Shown here: positions 6,307 through 7,220 of the stretch, piece by piece
How positions within the stretch are numbered: position 1 is the first letter of the stretch
Layout: the number at the start of each line of letters is the position of its first letter
DNA from: Pedosphaera sp.
Lineage (GTDB): Bacteria > Verrucomicrobiota > Verrucomicrobiia > Limisphaerales > UBA9464
Direction: 5' to 3'
DNA: 7,220 nucleotides
NCBI GenBank assembly: GCA_009695405.1
Contig: SIAZ01000184.1
Span: 1-7,220 of the forward strand
Position numbers and translations under genes: made by a program
Notes under the pieces: model-generated
Told to the model about the DNA's origin: nothing
What the model saw: the letters and a program-made list of their open reading frames with translations, nothing else
The model's database searches: none

Positions 6307-7044
6307 TCACCGAGGGCATCCAATGCGCCGAAAGGTCCGATAACCGGCCCAGCAAGAAAGAAGAGTTGCCGCGCTGGCAAGGTAGGAAGAGGACTCTGGC
6401 ACCGAAGTCAAAATCCATTGCTGATTGGAGTCTGCTGAAATTCGACTGACCACGAAGGAGGCTGGGATATCTGTAAATTCATCTGCAATGATCAATTGCC
6501 CATTCGAGGCCCCGTAGAGCCCGCCGAAATCATAGATGGCACCATTCACTGGCGTCCCACTTGGCGTGGTTCGAACATTCGACTGCACACCATAAACAAT
6601 GCCTGCGAGTTCCCATTGGCCTCCGTTGCGAATGAAAGTAGCTCCACCACTATCGCCACTACCGACGGTGGCCTCATTATCGCCTCCAAGACGGTCAAAT
6701 TCCGCAGACATCGCCGGTCCAACCACGGGGTAATTGGCGTAGGCCACCTCAAATCTATTGGTTCCCCAACGCAAAGCACTATTGCCGCCCCAAGCCCAAC
6801 CACGGACTTTATTAGCGTCCGTGGCGTCCGTCGCAGTCAATTCGGCACCGCGACCGACTCCACGCCCAAAAACGACCATATCCAAATTACCCTCATTCGA
6901 GCCAGAATAGAGCGGAGCCACAGTGGGTAGGGTACCACTCACCCTCCAGATGGCTAAATCATTCAACTGACTTACCGCAGTCGTGGCATAAGATTGACCG
7001 TTGGATCCTGTGAATGCGCCGCCCACCGACCCACCTACATGAGT
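6307..7044 (-). pseudogene. Trypsin-like serine protease with PEP-CTERM-like tail, 5' end removed by IS66 insertion
   Basis: The intact part reads 245 codons from the IS boundary at 7044 to TGA at 6307-6309. It carries the chymotrypsin-fold catalytic triad: His in THVGG (codon 7039-7041, second codon from the break), Asp in NDLAIW (codon 6958-6960) and Ser in GSGDSGG (codon 6649-6651). Everything before the His, including the signal peptide, is missing, so no functional exported protease can be made from this fragment. The C-terminus reads VPESSSYLASAATLLSCW and then GYRTFRR, resembling a PEP-CTERM sorting signal (VPEP, hydrophobic helix, basic end) with Ser in place of the second Pro. The intact form would be secreted and handled by an exosortase. 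A GTG at 7024-7026 could start translation inside the remnant, but such a product would lack the His. The N-terminal part may survive on the far side of the IS. Confidence 0.85.
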
Positions 7045-7073
7045 GTAAGCGTACGCCGAACCCCATGGTTTCC
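7045..7073 (+). repeat. IS66 terminal inverted repeat, left end (IRL)
   Basis: The repeat begins GTAAGCGTACGCC and agrees with the reverse complement of 120-148 at 27 of 29 positions. Both repeats share an internal CCATGG palindrome (7064-7069 here). It marks the exact insertion point in the protease gene at 7044/7045. Confidence 0.87.
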
Positions 7074-7104
7074 AATTCGCCTTCCTTGGGTTTAGCCTGA
7101 GCGA

Positions 7105-7220
7105 ATGAACTCAATTAAACCGTCTCGGAAGCGGCGTGGTCTTGCTGAAATCCAACTGCTAATCACTGAATTCAAAAGCTCGGGACTCTCAAAGACTGAT
7201 TTTGCTGCGAGTCTGGGTGT
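7105..7220 (+). CDS. tnpA: IS66-family accessory protein TnpA, N-terminal part (partial)
   Basis: The gene starts at ATG 7105 and continues past the window edge; 38 complete codons are visible. After a basic start (PSRKRRG, residues 6-12) comes AEIQLLITEFKSSGLSKTDF and then AASLG. That is the helix-turn-helix pattern of the small first protein of IS66 elements, of the type 'LL-x-EF-x-x-SGLS-x-x-x-FA-x-x-x-G'. TnpA-type proteins are accessory DNA-binding proteins needed together with TnpB and TnpC for transposition. An in-frame TAG at 7093-7095 leaves this ATG as the only start nearby. It lies 31 bp inside the terminal repeat, and no Shine-Dalgarno sequence is visible. Confidence 0.8.
   Translation, partial: MNSIKPSRKRRGLAEIQLLITEFKSSGLSKTDFAASLG

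Larger units (their letters stand above)
7045..7220 (+). mobile_element. IS66-family insertion sequence, left-end fragment
   Basis: The left end of an IS66-like element starts with GTAAGCG at 7045 and runs past the window edge. It contains the left inverted repeat, a short non-coding leader and the first 38 codons of a TnpA-like gene. The boundary coincides exactly with loss of homology to the protease, just before its catalytic His. The expected 8-bp target copy would be ACATGAGT (7037-7044). The element has the same orientation as the fragment at 1-148 and almost the same terminal repeat, so both belong to the same or a very close IS type. Confidence 0.88.

Noticed and set aside
6192..6449. 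Open frames on the + strand overlapping the permease end and running into the protease remnant
   Set aside because: They overlap the permease in another frame, then run antisense to the protease C-terminus. Nothing supports a gene.
6496..6930. Open frame of 144 codons on the + strand over the protease remnant
   Set aside because: It is antisense to the protease sequence carrying the triad and GDSGG motif. The composition is not protein-like, and no start context or homology is visible.
149..7044. The whole inter-IS block as a defence or antibiotic-resistance island
   Set aside because: No nuclease, methylase, toxin-antitoxin or resistance gene is recognisable. The BcrA-like ATPase family has many non-resistance members, and ppdK is a metabolic gene.

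Overview
The window most likely comes from a Verrucomicrobiota (PVC-group) chromosome. Three things point there: a lone prepilin-like protein with the phylum-typical FTLIELLVVIAII leader and a C-terminal YADG motif; a trypsin-like protease ending in a PEP-CTERM-like tail; and a PPi-type pyruvate phosphate dikinase with a lysine/proline/alanine tail. This is inferred from protein style, not from a marker gene.

Layout. (1) 1-148 is the right end of an IS66-family insertion sequence on the + strand: the last codons of its large transposase (tnpC) and its right inverted repeat. (2) 149-313 has no gene but holds the ppdK terminator and a second hairpin. (3) 314-3079 (- strand) is ppdK. (4) 3080-3241 is a divergent promoter region with a good -35/-10 pair for ppdK. 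(5) 3242-6259 (+ strand) is a tightly spaced four-gene run: an unrecognised membrane-anchored protein, a pseudopilin-like protein, an ABC ATPase of the BcrA/CcmA type and its ABC-2 permease. (6) 6307-7044 (- strand) is the 3' part of a trypsin-like serine protease gene that has lost its 5' end. (7) 7045-7220 is the left end of an IS66-family element with the same terminal repeat, containing the start of its first gene (tnpA). It sits exactly at the break in the protease gene.

How the parts relate. PPDK interconverts pyruvate and phosphoenolpyruvate in central carbon metabolism and is its own transcription unit. The ATPase and permease should form one exporter. The two genes before them are probably cotranscribed, but no functional link can be shown. 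Two same-orientation IS66 ends bracket 6,896 bp (149-7044), so the segment has the geometry of a composite transposon. Independent insertions in an IS-rich genome are the simpler reading, because the cargo looks like ordinary chromosomal genes.

I see no defence system, CRISPR array, RNA gene or obviously new multi-gene system. The points most worth attention are the IS-disrupted protease, the direct pair of IS66 ends, the Ser substitution next to the PPDK catalytic His, the 12-bp tandem repeat in the ppdK tail, and the general lack of Shine-Dalgarno sequences.
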